NCBI RefSeq assembly: GCF_963678245.1
Contig: NZ_OY782770.1
Location: 992,001-1,056,000 of the forward strand
DNA from: an uncultured Sunxiuqinia sp.
Lineage (GTDB): Bacteria; Bacteroidota; Bacteroidia; Bacteroidales; Prolixibacteraceae
Length of the DNA: 64,000 bases
Reading direction: 5' to 3'
Made by a program: the position numbers and the translations under genes. The notes beneath the pieces were generated by a model. It did not search any database. It was not told the DNA's origin and was given only the letters and a program-made list of their open reading frames with translations. This document shows, piece by piece, positions 8,682 through 17,702 of the stretch (positions within the stretch are counted from its first letter, which is position 1; every line of letters begins with the position of its first letter).

Positions 8682-9998
8682 ATGACACGAGAAGAAAAAT
8701 ACAGTCTGGCAAAATGGGCCATGCAACATGCATTGGACGGTGGAGCTGACCAAGTCAGCATTATTATTTCGCAAAGCAAAAGCAGCAACGTTGATGTTCG
8801 AGAACAAAAAATAGACACGCTGAAAGAAGCGATCGAAAGCAACATGAGTATCCGCTTGTATGTTGACAATAAATATTCGTCGCACCGAACCAATCGGCTG
8901 GAACAGACAGAACTTTCCCGCTTCATTGAACAAGCAATTGTCGCTACCAAATATTTATCTCCCGACCCATATCGCTCATTACCCGATCCCAATTTATATT
9001 ATCAAGGTGAAGGAGAAGATCTTGGAACTGAGGATACTTCCTACGACAATATTGATCCAAAAACCAAAGTTGATCTGGCTTTTCAAATTGAAAAAGAAGC
9101 TATAAACAAAGATGAGCGCATCATCTCGGTATCGGCAAGTTACTCCGATAAAACGAGCAGCCGACTAATGGTGACAAGTAATGGTTTTGAAGGTGAAACA
9201 AAAAACAGCTCTTATAGCCTGGGAGCCTCCGTATCGGTTGACGGTGGAGATGCGCGTCCAAGTGACGCCTGGCGCGAACGGGCTATTTTGTTCGATCAAC
9301 TGCAAAAATCAAATATTGGATCAGTTGCCCTCGATCGCGTACTAAAAAAGATTGGTCAACAGAAAATCAGCTCTGGCAAATACGACATGCTTGTTGAAAA
9401 CAGGGCTATTGGGCGGTTATTCTATCCCTTGCTAAGCGCGTTGGACGGTTACAACATTCAGCAGAAAAACTCTTTTTTGATTGATAAAATCGGAGAAAAA
9501 GTGGCGTCTGAAAAACTTACATTAACCGACGATCCGTTTATTCAGGGCGGGCTGGGCTCGCAGCTATTCGATAGCGAAGGGCTGGCTTTAAAAAAGCGCG
9601 AGGTATTTAAACAAGGAGTACTCGGCACTTACTACATTGACACCTACTACGCGAAAAAACTGGAGATGGAACCGACAACCGGAGACTCTTCGAATTTAAT
9701 TTTTGAGAGCGGCGAAAAGGATCTTGAAGCACTTGTAAAAAGCATGAAAAAGGGGATTCTGGTTACCGGCTTCAACGGTGGAAACACGAATGGATCAACC
9801 GGAGATTTCTCCTATGGGATTGATGGTTTTCTGGTTGAAGATGGAGAAATCATCAAGCCGGTTTCCGAGATGAACATCAGTGGAAATATGAAAGAGCTGT
9901 GGATGAATCTGGCCGAAGTTGGAACAGATCCGAACCCGATTTCATCCTGGCAAACACCGTCCATGTTATTTAAAGGAGTTGATTTTAGCGGTAGCTAA
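8682..9998 (+). CDS. tldE: TldE/PmbA-family protease subunit
   Basis: A 438-residue TldE/PmbA protein, the partner of TldD. It carries the family blocks SSNVDVREQKIDTLKEAIES near the N-terminus, VENRAIGRLFYPLLSALDG in the middle, and NGGNTNGSTGDFSYGIDGF near the C-terminus. Like other TldE proteins it lacks the HExxxH zinc motif. I chose the ATG at 8682, which follows AAAAAAGGAATTAAA, rather than an in-frame GTG-type start at 8631 that would overlap tldD by 17 bp. There is no signal peptide, in contrast to its Tat-signal partner. The operon ends in a terminator at 10028-10068. Confidence 0.92.
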   Translation: MTREEKYSLAKWAMQHALDGGADQVSIIISQSKSSNVDVREQKIDTLKEAIESNMSIRLYVDNKYSSHRTNRLEQTELSRFIEQAIVATKYLSPDPYRSLPDPNLYYQGEGEDLGTEDTSYDNIDPKTKVDLAFQIEKEAINKDERIISVSASYSDKTSSRLMVTSNGFEGETKNSSYSLGASVSVDGGDARPSDAWRERAILFDQLQKSNIGSVALDRVLKKIGQQKISSGKYDMLVENRAIGRLFYPLLSALDGYNIQQKNSFLIDKIGEKVASEKLTLTDDPFIQGGLGSQLFDSEGLALKKREVFKQGVLGTYYIDTYYAKKLEMEPTTGDSSNLIFESGEKDLEALVKSMKKGILVTGFNGGNTNGSTGDFSYGIDGFLVEDGEIIKPVSEMNISGNMKELWMNLAEVGTDPNPISSWQTPSMLFKGVDFSGS

Positions 9999-10027
9999 GT
10001 CCCCAGAAAAATAGGCAGACAATCATA

Positions 10028-10068
10028 GAAAAACCTTATCCTTTCGCAGGAGGAGGTTTTCTTTTTTA
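10028..10068 (+). terminator. Intrinsic terminator of tldDE
   Basis: AAAACCT (10030-10036) pairs with AGGTTTT (10054-10060), with an inner CC/GG extension, followed by CTTTTTTA. It lies 30 bp past tldE and just ahead of the FKBP gene. Confidence 0.75.
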
Positions 10069-10087
10069 TTTTTGAAGAAAAAAAGCA

Positions 10088-10522
10088 GTGGCAAAACGAG
10101 AAAAAAAAGGGAAAAGCAAAAGTTCAGCGGGCTACAACCAGAAAATAGGTGAAGATTTCCTGCTTCAAAATGCACAAAAAGAAGGCGTGCAGGAAACAGC
10201 CAGCGGGCTTCAGTATAAAATTATTGAAGAGGTGGACGGACAAAAGCCATCGGAATTTGACACCGTGCTGATTCACCAGCGAGCACTTCTATTAAACGGG
10301 ACAATACTAGAAGATACCTACCGCCAAAACAAACCCGACGACATGAAAATTGAAGAACTGATCGAGGGATTGCAAGAAGGACTTCTGATGATGACCAAAG
10401 GCAGTCGCTACAAATTTTGGATTCCCTCGGATCTTGGCTGGGGACGAAAAGGAACAAGCAATAAAATACCTCCTTTTGCTGTGCTGGCCTTCGACATTCG
10501 CTTAGTTGATATTTTGACTTAA
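10088..10522 (+). CDS. FKBP-type peptidyl-prolyl isomerase-like protein, degenerate active site
   Basis: A 144-residue cytoplasmic-looking FKBP. A basic lysine-rich start is followed by GEDFLLQNAQKEGVQETASG, the usual N-terminal helix of bacterial FKBPs, then the FKBP domain with GLQEGLLMMTKGSRYKFWIP and IPPFAVLAFDIRLVDI. The family catalyses cis-trans isomerisation of proline peptide bonds. Two active-site spots are altered: the normal VHYTG reads IHQRA and the normal FDSS reads EDTY, so isomerase activity may be weak and a chaperone role more likely (inference). It begins with GTG, with no nearby in-frame ATG. It has no signal peptide and stands alone between two terminators' worth of spacing. 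Confidence 0.85.
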   Translation: MAKREKKGKSKSSAGYNQKIGEDFLLQNAQKEGVQETASGLQYKIIEEVDGQKPSEFDTVLIHQRALLLNGTILEDTYRQNKPDDMKIEELIEGLQEGLLMMTKGSRYKFWIPSDLGWGRKGTSNKIPPFAVLAFDIRLVDILT

Positions 10523-10626
10523 ACACCCAAGAAAAACGGATATCTCAAAAGACTTCAATCTTCTGGCATCAATCTTGTTTAAACAGCTAAAACTTATACA
10601 AACAACCAATAAAAAAAAATAAAGTC

Positions 10627-11166
10627 ATGAAAGCAATAACAAGTACTATTTTATTAATTGCCTTAGCAGTTATGACATCCTGTGAGGGGCCAATGGGGCC
10701 TGCCGGATATGATGGATTTGACGGAGAAGATGGAGTAAATATTCAAGGAAGTATCTTTGAATTTACTGATGACTTCACAAACGCTAATGATTTTAGCTTA
10801 TCCTATTCATTCCCCAATGGATTCGAGATTTATTCAACCGACATTGTAATGGTCTACATCCTATGGGAACAAGCGGACTACGGAGGAGAAACAGTTGATG
10901 TTTGGCGAGCACTACCTCAAACAGTTGTTTTAAATGAGGGTGTCATTCAGTACAATTTTTATCACACAGTGTACGACGTTCGGGTTTTTATTGATGAAAC
11001 AGTTGGAGAATTGCGTCCTGAAGAAACCCAAAACCAGACCTTTCGGATTGCAGTGCTCCCAGCTGCCTGGGGCTCCACCAAATCGATCGACATTACAGAT
11101 ATGAATGCCGTGATGAAATCGATGGACATGACCTCAAAATCGGTTAAAAAGATATCAATCAAATAG
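10627..11166 (+). CDS. Lipoprotein with a short collagen-like segment
   Basis: A 179-residue predicted lipoprotein. The signal peptide ends in VMTSC (Cys19 would be lipidated), followed immediately by EGPMGPAGYDGFDGEDG, about five Gly-X-Y triplets resembling a collagen triple helix. The remaining 140 residues are acidic and beta-rich (many Tyr, Val, Asp) without a domain I recognise. Such short collagen-like stalks just after the lipidation site occur in other Bacteroidota surface lipoproteins, where they may hold a domain away from the membrane. The gene is followed by a strong hairpin terminator at 11191-11228 shared with the convergent head-GIN gene. Function unknown. Confidence 0.75.
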   Translation: MKAITSTILLIALAVMTSCEGPMGPAGYDGFDGEDGVNIQGSIFEFTDDFTNANDFSLSYSFPNGFEIYSTDIVMVYILWEQADYGGETVDVWRALPQTVVLNEGVIQYNFYHTVYDVRVFIDETVGELRPEETQNQTFRIAVLPAAWGSTKSIDITDMNAVMKSMDMTSKSVKKISIK

Positions 11167-11190
11167 CGACCGTCTAATTCCTTAAATGTA

Positions 11191-11228
11191 AAAAGTCACT
11201 CCAGCCAATGAGCTGGAGTGACTTTTTT
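11191..11228. terminator. Bidirectional terminator between two convergent genes
   Basis: AAAGTCACTCCAGC and GCTGGAGTGACTTT form a perfect 14-bp stem around CAATGA, flanked by A-run and T-run, so it can stop transcription from both sides. Confidence 0.92.
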
Positions 11229-11243
11229 TATCAAATGCCTGTC

Positions 11244-11948
11244 TTAGTATTCTTTCACCTTGCCTGACCCAACTACCCCCTGATCAATCAGCGGGCTACC
11301 TTTATAGGTAACATCTCCTGAACCTGCAATGCGCACTTCTAAATGTTTCTCGACATTAACAAAAGCATTGCCCGATCCAATGATCTTGACAATGGCATCT
11401 TTCACCTCAAAATCAATTCCTTTAAAATCACCCGACCCGGAAATACTAACTGATAAATCATCAGCCATCTCAGTGCCTTCAAGGGTAATGTCGCCACTCC
11501 CTGAAATGGTGGCTTTTACGCGTTCTGCTTTTAAGTCTTCAAGTAGAATATCTCCACTCCCGCTAACTGACAAATCCAAAATACGGCTTTCAATTGGTCC
11601 GTCATTAATAATATCGCCCGATCCAGAAAGCGATAGTGCATCAATTTCAGGAACCGTAATATAAATTTCAATTTTACCCGGAGTAAAACTTTTCCACAAA
11701 TAGTTTTTTGCTGCAAACCGAACGATTAACTCACGACCTTTTACCTCGGTAATAATTTCCTCCAGTGTCGACGATTTGGCAACCACTTCAATAGATTGCT
11801 CGCTCCCTTGCTCAACATACACTTTTGCAGGAATCCGAATGGCTATTTCGGAGAATGAATCCACCTTTCTAAACTCAGTTTCGGCATTGGCATCCAGTGA
11901 AATGATTAAGGCCATCACGGCCATTAAACTTATAAATCCTACTTTCAT
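11244..11948 (-). CDS. Head-GIN domain (DUF2807) secreted protein
   Basis: A 234-residue protein with an N-terminal signal peptide (MKVGFISLMAVMALIISLDA) and one head-GIN/DUF2807 beta-helix domain. The start of the domain reads FSEIAIRIPAKVYVEQG and the body contains a ladder of SGSGD repeats (SGSGDI several times, ISGSGDF, IAGSGDV) spaced about 20 residues apart, as expected for a right-handed parallel beta helix. It should be exported to the periplasm or cell surface; family members are described as putative adhesin heads but their biochemical role is not established. A well-formed promoter lies at 12126-12156, leaving a leader of about 170 nt. Confidence 0.88.
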   Translation of the reverse strand: MKVGFISLMAVMALIISLDANAETEFRKVDSFSEIAIRIPAKVYVEQGSEQSIEVVAKSSTLEEIITEVKGRELIVRFAAKNYLWKSFTPGKIEIYITVPEIDALSLSGSGDIINDGPIESRILDLSVSGSGDILLEDLKAERVKATISGSGDITLEGTEMADDLSVSISGSGDFKGIDFEVKDAIVKIIGSGNAFVNVEKHLEVRIAGSGDVTYKGSPLIDQGVVGSGKVKEY

Positions 11949-12383
11949 CTTTTCCGTTTTTTATTATTGTATTCTATAGTTAAAGACACTTTGATTCAAT
12001 AAAGGTTGCACCTGCTCTCGTTTTTATCTTCAATCGAAACCTCATCGAAAACTTTTGCTCTTAAAATTATCACAAAGGAGAAAATGACACCTTCATTTAC
12101 TGGCGAATTCGTACATTCTATATTACAAAAGTAAATTTGGAACTACTCATAACAAAATCAAATGACGAGTTATATTGCTAGTCGAAGAAAAAATCGCTCA
12201 TGACACAACTCTTGCTGCAATACAATAAACCACCAATCCAGATCATCAAAATAAAAAACACAATTACCAGCTAGCAATCAACATGTTAAAAAGCATCTCA
12301 TCTGAAAATCCCTTTGCTTATTTTTATTTAGACTGCATAAAGATAGTTGACTTGCATTTATTAATCTTAAAACTGAATTGACG
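11949..12383. other. Intergenic region upstream of two divergent genes
   Basis: A 435-bp stretch containing the head-GIN promoter and long leader on the minus strand and the unmapped promoter of the NTF2-like gene on the plus strand. I see no open frame with coding character, RNA gene or repeat. Confidence 0.5.
12126..12156 (-). promoter_or_regulatory. Promoter of the head-GIN gene (-33 TTTG, -7 TACTTTTG)
   Basis: On the minus strand TTTG (12153-12156) is followed after exactly 19 bp by TACTTTTG (12126-12133), a full match to the Bacteroidota primary-sigma consensus. It implies a 5' leader of about 170 nt. Confidence 0.7.
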
Positions 12384-13295
12384 ATGAAAAAAATTCCTAT
12401 TCTTATTGTATTGCTATTAGTTATGATGACAACTCTGGCGCAGAAAAAAAACGGCGACGTGTTTATTGAGCATCCAGCAATGGATAAAGTAGATAAACTA
12501 TAGAATGCCCTCGAAGAAGGTGACAAAACTACTTATGGCAGCCTGTTGGCAGACACCGTAATGGTTGTAATCAACGGAAATCGAAATTTTAAAACTCGTG
12601 ATAAAGAAGTCAAGAGTGTCGATTGGTGGAACAAAGAGTTTGAGAATCTGAAAGTTGCAACGGACACTCCTGCTTATGCTGATGCTATTGATTATAAAGA
12701 GAGTGGTGTATGGGTTCAGGATTGGTTAGGATTAAAAGGGACGCACAAAGAAACAGGAATTAATCTCGACTTATCTATTCATAATTTGTATAGTTTTAAT
12801 GATGAGGGGCAAATAAGCTCCATCCATCACTATTTAAACAATGATGTCTTGCAGGAAATAAACAGAAGTAAAACGACGAGAGAAAACGGTAAAGACTATA
12901 TCGGACACCCCTACATCACCAAAGTTCGAAAACTTGCCAATGCCTATTGCGACAAAGATCTTGACGCCATGAAAGCCTTCTATGCAGATGATGTTTTCTT
13001 CTCAAATACAACCATGAAACTGAAAGAACAAAATGACATGGAAGCTCAGACTAAGGTATGGGAATCACAGTCTTCTGAAATGGATAACATCAATATGAAG
13101 CAAGTTGGATATCCGGATTACATCTACTATGCTTTAAATGATGACTATGTTGTTTATTCCTGGTGGATTTTTACAGCAACGTCGATTGCAGATGGGAAGA
13201 AGATAGAATTCCCAATGATGCTATCGCACACATTTAACGACGAGGGAAAAATTGTGAATTCGATGGGCTACTACAGCAGCAATCAATACGAATAA
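12384..13295 (+). pseudogene. Tandem NTF2/SnoaL-like secreted protein interrupted by one in-frame TAG
   Basis: One continuous frame runs from ATG 12384 to TAA 13293-13295, broken only by TAG at 12501-12503, codon 40. Before the stop lies a clean signal peptide (MKKIPILIVLLLVMMTTLAQ) and the start of a mature domain; after it the same frame continues directly as NALEEGDKTTYGSLLADTVM. The body shows two similar NTF2-like halves: the first ends HNLYSFNDEGQISSIHHY, the second begins KLANAYCDKDLDAMKAFYADD and ends LSHTFNDEGKIVNSMGYY. A TTG at 12546 could start a 249-residue version without its signal peptide, but that is less likely to be the native product. With no other lesion, this is a recent nonsense mutation, a sequencing error, or read-through. 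Function unknown; such folds are often small ligand-binding or enzyme domains. Confidence 0.75.
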
Positions 13296-13318
13296 TTGAA
13301 CAGCATCAATTATTCGAA

Positions 13319-13353
13319 AGACTCCATTATTCGGACAATGGAGTCTTTTTTTT
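13319..13353 (+). terminator. Intrinsic terminator after the NTF2-like gene
   Basis: AGACTCCATT pairs perfectly with AATGGAGTCT around an 8-nt loop, followed by eight T. It lies 24 bp past the stop codon. Confidence 0.9.
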
Positions 13354-13410
13354 ATCTATCTATACGAAGGAAGTCTATCCTAAAATACGCTTTTGCAGAC
13401 AAGCATCAGA

Positions 13411-15942
13411 TCAATCTGCCCTCTCAACCCAAACATGCTCTCCCTCTTTTGTTTCCAGCTCGTATAAATAATATGCTTTCAGCTTTTTCGGCTGCAAATC
13501 TGGGTCGCCGATTATTTCAGGCTTTGGAATAGCTGTTGCTTTCATCAAAGAATTCTCTTTCACGAAGCCCGGATCGTACTCGGGCAAGTTAAGTTGCCAC
13601 TCCGAACGAATAATTGCTTTCCCCCCCAAAGAAGAATAAATGGTTGCATGCTCAAATTTTCCGTCAGCCCAACTTAAGTCGACAGTAAAACCGCCTCGGG
13701 CTTTTAACCCTTTAACTTCGCCTTTTGACCAAGAACTGGGCAATGCAGGCAAAAAGTGAATGGTTCCGGTATGACTTTGCAACAGCATTTCGGCAACGCC
13801 AGCGGTTACACCAAAATTACCATCAATTTGAAATGGAGGGTGAGCATCAAGCATGTTCTTATAAAGACCTCCTCCTGAATGGTCAGCTTGATCTCCAAAA
13901 TTAATGGGAGTAAACAAATTCTGAATAATCTTTAATGCGTGATCACCATCTAACATTCGTGCCCACATATTGGATTTCCAGCCCATAGACCAGCCGGTGG
14001 CCTCATCTCCGCGCCGCTCAAGTGAATTTCGAGCTGCCGTAAACAACTCCGGGGTATCCCATGGATTAATTTGATTCCCAGGATGAATTCCATACAAATG
14101 GCTCAAGTGTCGATGATGAGGCTCTGTCTCTTCAAAATCTTCGTTCCACTCCATCAAAATGCCATCGTCATTAATCCGAAAAGGCTGCAATCTAGGAATC
14201 AGCATTTGTAACTCTAACTGAAACTCAGGATCGATACCTAACACAAGAGTCGCCTCCAAACAATTACTTAACAATTCATTTGTCATAGCCAAATCGCATG
14301 CAGGGCCTGCACAAACAGCCACTGCTTTGCCAGTCTGTGGATCGATGAATTTATTTTCCGGAGAGGTTCCAAACCGAGTTTCCAAATAACCATTATTATT
14401 TGTATTCAACATGTCAATAAGAAATTGAGCGGCTCCTTTCATTGCCGGATACATCGTTTTCAAAAAGTCCTTATTGCCTGTAAATAAGTAATGCTCCCAA
14501 ACATGACTAAGCATCCAAACGCCTCCCATGCTCCAATTGGCCCACACCGGATCCCCTCCTCCTTCTCCAACAGGTGCACAGTGCGCCCATATGTCACCAT
14601 TATGGTGCGATGCCCAACCTTTCATCCCATAATACGAGTCAGCAATTGCTTTTCCTTTTTTGCTGTTATTCAATACCAAATTCATCAGCGGCTCAGTCAA
14701 GTCCGACAAGTTGGTCACTTCCGCTGGCCAATAATTCATTTCAACATTAATATTCTGGGTATAGTTGCTGCTCCAGGGAGGTCGAACGGTGCTACTCCAA
14801 ATTCCCTGCAAATTAGCAGCTTGCGTTCCAGGTCTTGATGAAGAAATAAGCAAATATCGACCATACTGAAACAACAGTGCCACCATATCCGGATCTTTGT
14901 TTTCCTTGAATGAAATAATTCGCTCATCAGTTGGGAAAGTGTCAACATGCTGCTCCTCGCCCAGAGTCAGGGCAACCCGATCAAAAAGATGCTTATAATC
15001 CGCAACATGATTGCTCTTTAAGGTCTCCCAATCCATCTGAGCCGCTTCTTTCAAATTTCGATTTGCAATAGTTTCAAAATCTTTCCCCTCCAGCCCCGGA
15101 GACTTAAACGGTCCGTTAAAGCTAGTAGCTGCTGAAACCAATATAATTGCTTCTGTTCCACTTTTCATGGAAATTTTGTCATCTGCGACTTGGACTTCGC
15201 CGTCTTCCGAGCGAATCTGCACATTCACCTGAGCCTTCATCCCTTCTCCATCCCAATCATCATAAACAATGGGTTGATCAACATCCCGATAATTGGGCGC
15301 TACATGTTTCGGAGCCTGAACAATCATTTTATAAATTCCATCTTCTGAAATAACTTTATGTTTCAGCAGACTATTCAATGACAACGAAAAACTAAGTTGA
15401 TTGGGTTCTGATGCCGTAAGTTTTATTGCAATGAGTTGATCGGGATAACTGGCCAAAACCTCACGCTTGTATCCAACCCCGTTTGTTTCATAACTCACCT
15501 CCGAAATAGCCTCCGAAATATTCAGCTGCCGTTTGTAATGCGAAAACGTCTCATGCCCGGTTTCAAGCACCAAATCACCCAAAGGTTGGTACGACTCAGA
15601 ATATGGCCCCTGAATGTTTCGTATTACTTCATTGGCTTCCGTATATTTTCGATCCTCAACCAATCGGGCAACCTTAGCAGCATAGCCGGCAGCGTCCGGG
15701 TTTGTCAAATCCCGTGGATATCCCGACCAAAATTCGTCATGATTCAATCGAATAACTTCATGATCAGGCCGCCCAAAAATCATCGCCCCAAAACTGCCAT
15801 TTCCAACAGGCAAGGCTTCCATCCACTCAGTGGCGGGCTCATCGTACCAAAGTTTGAGATCGTTTTTTATTTCTTTTTGCCGACAAGAGAAGAAACTGGT
15901 CGACACCAATAAAACAAGCATTAGGTTTAGTATTGATTTCAT
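13411..15942 (-). CDS. Glycoside hydrolase family 95 (alpha-L-fucosidase type) lipoprotein
   Basis: An 843-residue protein with a lipoprotein signal ending STSFFSC (Cys20). The N-terminal beta-sandwich opens with [20 protein letters not shown] and [13 protein letters not shown], the GH95 start. The (alpha/alpha)6 barrel shows [36 protein letters not shown] and [14 protein letters not shown], and the C-terminal sandwich includes [20 protein letters not shown] and the usual [11 protein letters not shown]95 enzymes cleave alpha-1,2-linked fucose, or alpha-L-galactose in some plant-active members, by inversion. Lipidation suggests action at the periplasmic face or the surface. It has no SusC/D or other CAZyme neighbour, so it is an orphan fucosidase gene. 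A TATTTTTG box at 15963-15970 may be its -7 element. Full length; fine substrate specificity cannot be read from sequence. Confidence 0.93.
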   Translation of the reverse strand: MKSILNLMLVLLVSTSFFSCRQKEIKNDLKLWYDEPATEWMEALPVGNGSFGAMIFGRPDHEVIRLNHDEFWSGYPRDLTNPDAAGYAAKVARLVEDRKYTEANEVIRNIQGPYSESYQPLGDLVLETGHETFSHYKRQLNISEAISEVSYETNGVGYKREVLASYPDQLIAIKLTASEPNQLSFSLSLNSLLKHKVISEDGIYKMIVQAPKHVAPNYRDVDQPIVYDDWDGEGMKAQVNVQIRSEDGEVQVADDKISMKSGTEAIILVSAATSFNGPFKSPGLEGKDFETIANRNLKEAAQMDWETLKSNHVADYKHLFDRVALTLGEEQHVDTFPTDERIISFKENKDPDMVALLFQYGRYLLISSSRPGTQAANLQGIWSSTVRPPWSSNYTQNINVEMNYWPAEVTNLSDLTEPLMNLVLNNSKKGKAIADSYYGMKGWASHHNGDIWAHCAPVGEGGGDPVWANWSMGGVWMLSHVWEHYLFTGNKDFLKTMYPAMKGAAQFLIDMLNTNNNGYLETRFGTSPENKFIDPQTGKAVAVCAGPACDLAMTNELLSNCLEATLVLGIDPEFQLELQMLIPRLQPFRINDDGILMEWNEDFEETEPHHRHLSHLYGIHPGNQINPWDTPELFTAARNSLERRGDEATGWSMGWKSNMWARMLDGDHALKIIQNLFTPINFGDQADHSGGGLYKNMLDAHPPFQIDGNFGVTAGVAEMLLQSHTGTIHFLPALPSSWSKGEVKGLKARGGFTVDLSWADGKFEHATIYSSLGGKAIIRSEWQLNLPEYDPGFVKENSLMKATAIPKPEIIGDPDLQPKKLKAYYLYELETKEGEHVWVERAD

Positions 15943-16215
15943 AGTAGCTAAGTAGTTTTCATCAAAAATAGAAAAAGTAAGTTGAATGAAGATAGTGAAA
16001 CAAATACTTTCCTTCGATATAAATACAAATAGCTGTCATTAATCATATTTCTTTTGTTGAATAAAAGGAAACACACTAAGCCTCAAAAACGTATATTAAA
16101 ATAAAACGGACAAGCTCATGAACTGTGTTCATATCCTCTACCAAAAGGACATTTAATTGCCGACTGCCTTCCGGCTCTAACGCTCTTTCATCCAAATAAA
16201 TTAAAACTAAGAATC

Positions 16216-16911
16216 ATGCAAGTCAAGAAGTATCCATATTGCGATCTGAATCGTTATCGGGGTCTACTTATTGAGGTTGGTTTAATCCTCTCTCTTGGGA
16301 TTTGCTTACTGGCTTTTGAAACGAAAACAACGGTCAAAAAAAGTGAAATTACCGGCTCAATTGTTACTCAGGATATCGACAATGAAATCATACCAATTAC
16401 CAGACAAGAACAAGTAAAACCGCCGCCGCCTCCACCGCCTCCAAGAGTAGTAGAAGTTCTCAACATTGTTTCGGACGATATTGAAATTGATGAGGAACTG
16501 GAAATTGAAGACACGGAAGCCGATGACCAAACGGCCATTGATATTACTCCGGTAGTTACCGCCTATGAACAAGAAGAAAAGGAAGAGGAAGAAGAACAGA
16601 TCTTTTACATTGTTGAAGAAATGCCGGAATTTCCGGGTGGCGAACTTGCCCTGAGAAAGTTTCTGGCCAATTCCATAAAATATCCGGTTGTTGCTCAGGA
16701 AAATGGCGTCGAAGGAAAAGTGTATGTCTCGTTTGTTGTAGGCAAAGATGGCTATGTTACCAATGCAAGAATAATCCGCAGTGTTGATCCATCACTGGAC
16801 AAAGAAGCATTGCGTGTTGTTAACAGCCTGCCTCAATGGAATCCTGGCAAACAACGCGGGCAACCTGTCCGGGTGGCATTTAGCGTACCCATAACTTTTA
16901 TATTACAATAG
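16216..16911 (+). CDS. TonB-family energy transducer protein
   Basis: A 231-residue TonB-like protein. A single N-terminal membrane helix (about 18-34, LLIEVGLILSLGICLLAF) is followed by a proline run (KPPPPPPPPR), an acidic spacer rich in Glu and Asp, and a C-terminal TonB domain from about 145: MPEFPGGELALRKFLANSI, then QENGVEGKVYVSFVVGKDG and the terminal VRVAFSVPITFIL. The PEFPGG motif is typical of Bacteroidota TonB paralogues. It should link the proton motive force at the inner membrane to outer-membrane receptors such as the SusC protein at 56 kb, but no exbB/exbD genes are nearby. Monocistronic. Confidence 0.9.
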   Translation: MQVKKYPYCDLNRYRGLLIEVGLILSLGICLLAFETKTTVKKSEITGSIVTQDIDNEIIPITRQEQVKPPPPPPPPRVVEVLNIVSDDIEIDEELEIEDTEADDQTAIDITPVVTAYEQEEKEEEEEQIFYIVEEMPEFPGGELALRKFLANSIKYPVVAQENGVEGKVYVSFVVGKDGYVTNARIIRSVDPSLDKEALRVVNSLPQWNPGKQRGQPVRVAFSVPITFILQ

Positions 16912-16938
16912 GGAAATAAGTAGTTTGCTCCAACGAAC

Positions 16939-16966
16939 AAAGGCTTCCAAATTGGGAGCTTTTGTT
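16939..16966 (+). terminator. Probable terminator after the TonB-family gene
   Basis: AAAGGCTTCC and GGGAGCTTTT pair over 10 positions with two G-T pairs around AAATT. The T run is short, so it is a moderate call. Confidence 0.5.
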
Positions 16967-17083
16967 AGTTGATGATAAAACCAACGAAAAACATATTTAT
17001 CGATCATTACAATTGTTTAACACAATTCATTAACTTGTACAACTATAAGTGTCTGCAATTACAACAAAAAAAAAAATTAAACA

Positions 17084-17314
17084 ATGCAAAAAGCTAAAAC
17101 AGTAAGAATATTTACGGGAAACAAGGTCGACATATCCTATATTAAGGCAGAACTCGAAAAACAAGGAATACCATCCGTTATTCAAGATGATTTTAATTCT
17201 GGTACAATAGCGGGCTTTTCAGGAGGCATTCCCACAGCAATCGATCTTTATATTCAGGAGGAAAATTTTGCACAAGCAAGCTCAATCATTAAAGACTTAA
17301 CACAAACCTCTTAG
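17084..17314 (+). CDS. DUF2007-type small protein
   Basis: A 76-residue cytoplasmic protein. It begins with VRIFTGNKVDISYIKAELEK and continues GIPSVIQDDFNSG and IDLYIQEENFAQASSIIKDL, the pattern of the DUF2007 family (putative signal-transducing domain with a ferredoxin-like fold, resembling PII-like trimers). The family has no established biochemical role. The N-terminal segment tracks movement along a position (interface residues), and the pair of helices is typical. It is monocistronic, preceded by an A-rich leader. The assignment rests on length and pattern only. Confidence 0.7.
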   Translation: MQKAKTVRIFTGNKVDISYIKAELEKQGIPSVIQDDFNSGTIAGFSGGIPTAIDLYIQEENFAQASSIIKDLTQTS

Positions 17315-17702
17315 AAGACAGTTTACGAAATACTTTTGCTTTTCTACCGTGCTGCAGTAGGGGATTGTCTTTATTCTTTTCGTGTAAAGATATCAATCCA
17401 GTCAATTACCGTAAAAGTTAAAAAGTATAGGCCATTTTGATCGGTGATAAAATAGTTGTCGGCAGACATTTTTGACTGAAAGATATTAAGAAATGCTTTT
17501 CAATGCAATGCATCTGTGCATTGTCGTTACAAACGACTACCAGCTCGCCCCTCGTCACCGCCAATGATAAAACGAGGGACAGTTGGGATTTATAGTAGAT
17601 CGGTGAGTATTTCAAACAAAATTGCATGTTATAAGTTGTTCTTATATCTGGACTGACCTGTCTTTTTTTGCAAATTGAATAACAACACAAAAACAGAAGA
17701 CA
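17315..17702. other. Intergenic region with three consecutive hairpins upstream of the FNR-like gene
   Basis: This 388-bp gap has no convincing gene. It contains three adjacent hairpins: CAATGCA/TGCATTG (17506-17523), TCGTT/AACGA (17524-17536) and CCCTCGT/ACGAGGG (17549-17578). The third is related to an element downstream of the same gene at 18401-18440. An antisense open frame reaching into the region is a shadow. The compact row of hairpins about 120-200 bp upstream of the start codon suggests a structured leader or an interspersed repeat. Confidence 0.5.
17548..17590. repeat. Intergenic repeat, copy 1 (hairpin)
   Basis: CCCTCGTCACCGC is followed by a complementary ACGAGGG and then ACAGTTGGG. 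The same order CCTCGTCACCGC, ACGAGAGG, TAGTTGAGG occurs at 18401-18440, so the two copies flank the FNR-like gene in direct orientation. Confidence 0.5.

Noticed and set aside
12384..13295. Recoding of TAG as a sense codon
   Set aside because: dnaE, recX, the DUF2007 gene and the TonB-family gene all end in TAG at expected places, so the codon is a normal stop here.
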